Source: Abditibacteriaceae bacterium
GTDB lineage: Bacteria; Armatimonadota; Abditibacteriia; Abditibacteriales; Abditibacteriaceae
NCBI GenBank assembly: GCA_019239895.1
Contig: JAFAZH010000010.1
Coordinates: 57,130-121,129, forward strand
Reading direction: 5' to 3'
Length of the DNA: 64,000 nt
In this document: positions 63,038 to 64,000 of the stretch, piece by piece
How positions within the stretch are numbered: position 1 is the first letter of the stretch
Layout of the letters: each line of letters opens with the position of its first letter
The notes under the pieces: generated by a model
Database searches by the model: none
What the model saw: the letters and a program-made list of their open reading frames with translations, nothing else
Told to the model about the DNA's origin: nothing
Program-made: the position numbers and the translations under genes

Positions 63038-63996
63038 GATTCTATGGTTGCTGTCAAGGGCGAGGACTGATTTTGCTGATACACCCGCGCCGGATCGTAA
63101 GCCGTGCCATGTTTATGCAGCGACCACGCCAACCGCGCCAACTTGCGGGCTACGGCACATAAAGCTGCTGTCGAGGCCAAGCCTTTGGCTCGCTCCCGCT
63201 CATAATGCGCCTTAAAAGGGCTGCCTTTACTGCGTAGATTCGCCTGCGCCGCCAGATACAACAGCCGTCTCAACTCGCCATCACCCTGCTTGGTCAAACC
63301 GCTTTGGCCGTGCTTCTTGCCCGATTGCCGCACCCCGACATCTAAACCGCAATAAGCCACGAATTGATCGGAATGCGCAAAGGTGTGGCTAGTCAAACGC
63401 GCCGCCAGCGTCGCAGCGGTGACTTTGCCAATGCCAGGCACTTTCTCCAACTCGGCAGCGATGGCCAACTCCTGATGCCCCGCCGTAAGCTGCGCGATCT
63501 GCTGATCCAGCACCTCTTTTTGAGCCTGCAAAGCCGCCCGCACTGGCGCTAAAGCCGGAGCCGCGGGCGGCAATTCGGTGGCCTGAAGTGCGAAGGTGGC
63601 TAAGGCCGCACTGAGACTTTTACGAGCACAAAGCAGTTGGTCAAGCTGTTCCACTACCTGTGATTTTAACGGATAGGCGGGCAAGGGGCGGCACAAGGCA
63701 AATAAGCCGCTGCCGTGACTATCCAAACTGTCGGTTTTAGCGCGGCTCTGGATGCTGTGCAGAAAGTGCCGCGCCTGCTTGGGTTGGGCCAAGAGCACCC
63801 GGCGTCCGGCAGCTTGGGCGGCAGTCGCCGCTAAGAGGCTATAACGCCCAGTCGGTTCTAAAGCCCAGGGTGCGGTGGGCGGCGTGTGGCGCAGTAAACG
63901 CGTCACACCCGTGGCGGTGTTGGGATAGGTGCGGCTCCATACTGGCTGTTGCGTCTGGGCATCCAGCAGAGTGCAGGCCAACGTCTCTTTGCTCAC
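62983..63996 (-). mobile_element. IS110-family transposase (partial at the window edge)
   Basis: A 337-residue transposase. The N-terminal DEDD RuvC-like domain has TGRYSLLAATAAQAAGRRVLLA and KTDSLDSHG (acidic residues), and the C-terminal transposase_20 domain has LEKVPGIGKVTAATLAARL and FVAYCGLDVGVRQSGKKHG. This is the IS110/IS1111 layout. The start at 63996 is GTG and the frame may extend beyond the window. The last ~15 residues (LPEQERGVLNSSRIVKS) come from the hairpin repeat, so the native C-terminus may differ or the element may have inserted in a repeat. No terminal inverted repeats are expected for IS110; the RNA end for bridge RNA, if any, is not visible. Composition is slightly GC-rich. 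Confidence 0.88.
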
Positions 63997-64000
63997 GTCA

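Overview
The window is a gene-dense bacterial chromosome segment of moderately high GC content. It carries about 57 protein genes, one tRNA gene, one IS110-type transposase and many palindromic intergenic repeats. No rRNA genes or CRISPR array are visible. Three things suggest a free-living Gram-negative-type heterotroph of the Armatimonadota/Abditibacteriota or Planctomycetota kind: the DUF1501 plus PSD1/DUF1553 cytochrome pair, several Cys-type sulfatases and heparinase II/III proteins, and the dense palindromic repeats. This placement is inference; no rRNA or ribosomal protein gene is present to settle it.

Layout. Positions 1-7000 (mostly minus strand) hold protein quality control and housekeeping: an M16-like protein that has lost its zinc motif, a metallo-beta-lactamase-fold hydrolase, hslV and hslU with an unknown gene between them, a MazG-like protein and ribokinase. 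Positions 7200-16000 (mostly plus) hold a transketolase resembling the animal type, an acetoacetate-decarboxylase-like protein, a PhnP-like hydrolase, an SDR reductase, a probable TlpA-like selenoprotein, a response regulator with a GGDEF domain, an acetyltransferase, Hsp20 (minus) and an esterase. Positions 16000-21700 (minus) look like a defence island: a DNA methyltransferase, a NurA-like nuclease and a HerA-like ATPase in one operon, the ATPase interrupted by a frameshift, plus a PIN/antitoxin pair. Positions 21700-29600 hold an RNA methyltransferase, a bioB operon with a small CHAT-like peptidase, an MTA/SAH deaminase, an acetyltransferase, an ADP-ribosylglycohydrolase and a BrkB-type membrane protein.

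Positions 29600-43050 (minus) form a polysaccharide-degradation locus: two sulfatases, two heparinase-like proteins, an NPCBM-GH27 alpha-galactosidase and a GH39-like hydrolase. Most have export signals. A DUF1501/DUF1553 pair (44444-49144, plus) follows. Positions 49200-58200 hold envelope and general metabolic genes and tRNA-Pro(CGG). Positions 58200-64000 (minus) hold aroE with an M48 peptidase, an RseB-like/anti-sigma pair without an adjacent sigma gene, and an IS110 transposase beside a hairpin repeat.

The two strongest observations are: (1) 11584-12207, where an in-frame TGA replaces the first cysteine of a thioredoxin CxxC motif and is followed at the right distance by a 12-bp stem-loop with a GU apex, as expected of a bacterial selenocysteine insertion element; and (2) the compact HerA-NurA-methyltransferase operon, a candidate DNA-modification defence system. 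Many intergenic gaps are filled by inverted-repeat elements that supply stop codons, and in one case a start codon, for adjacent genes. No gap longer than about 300 bases lacks a gene.
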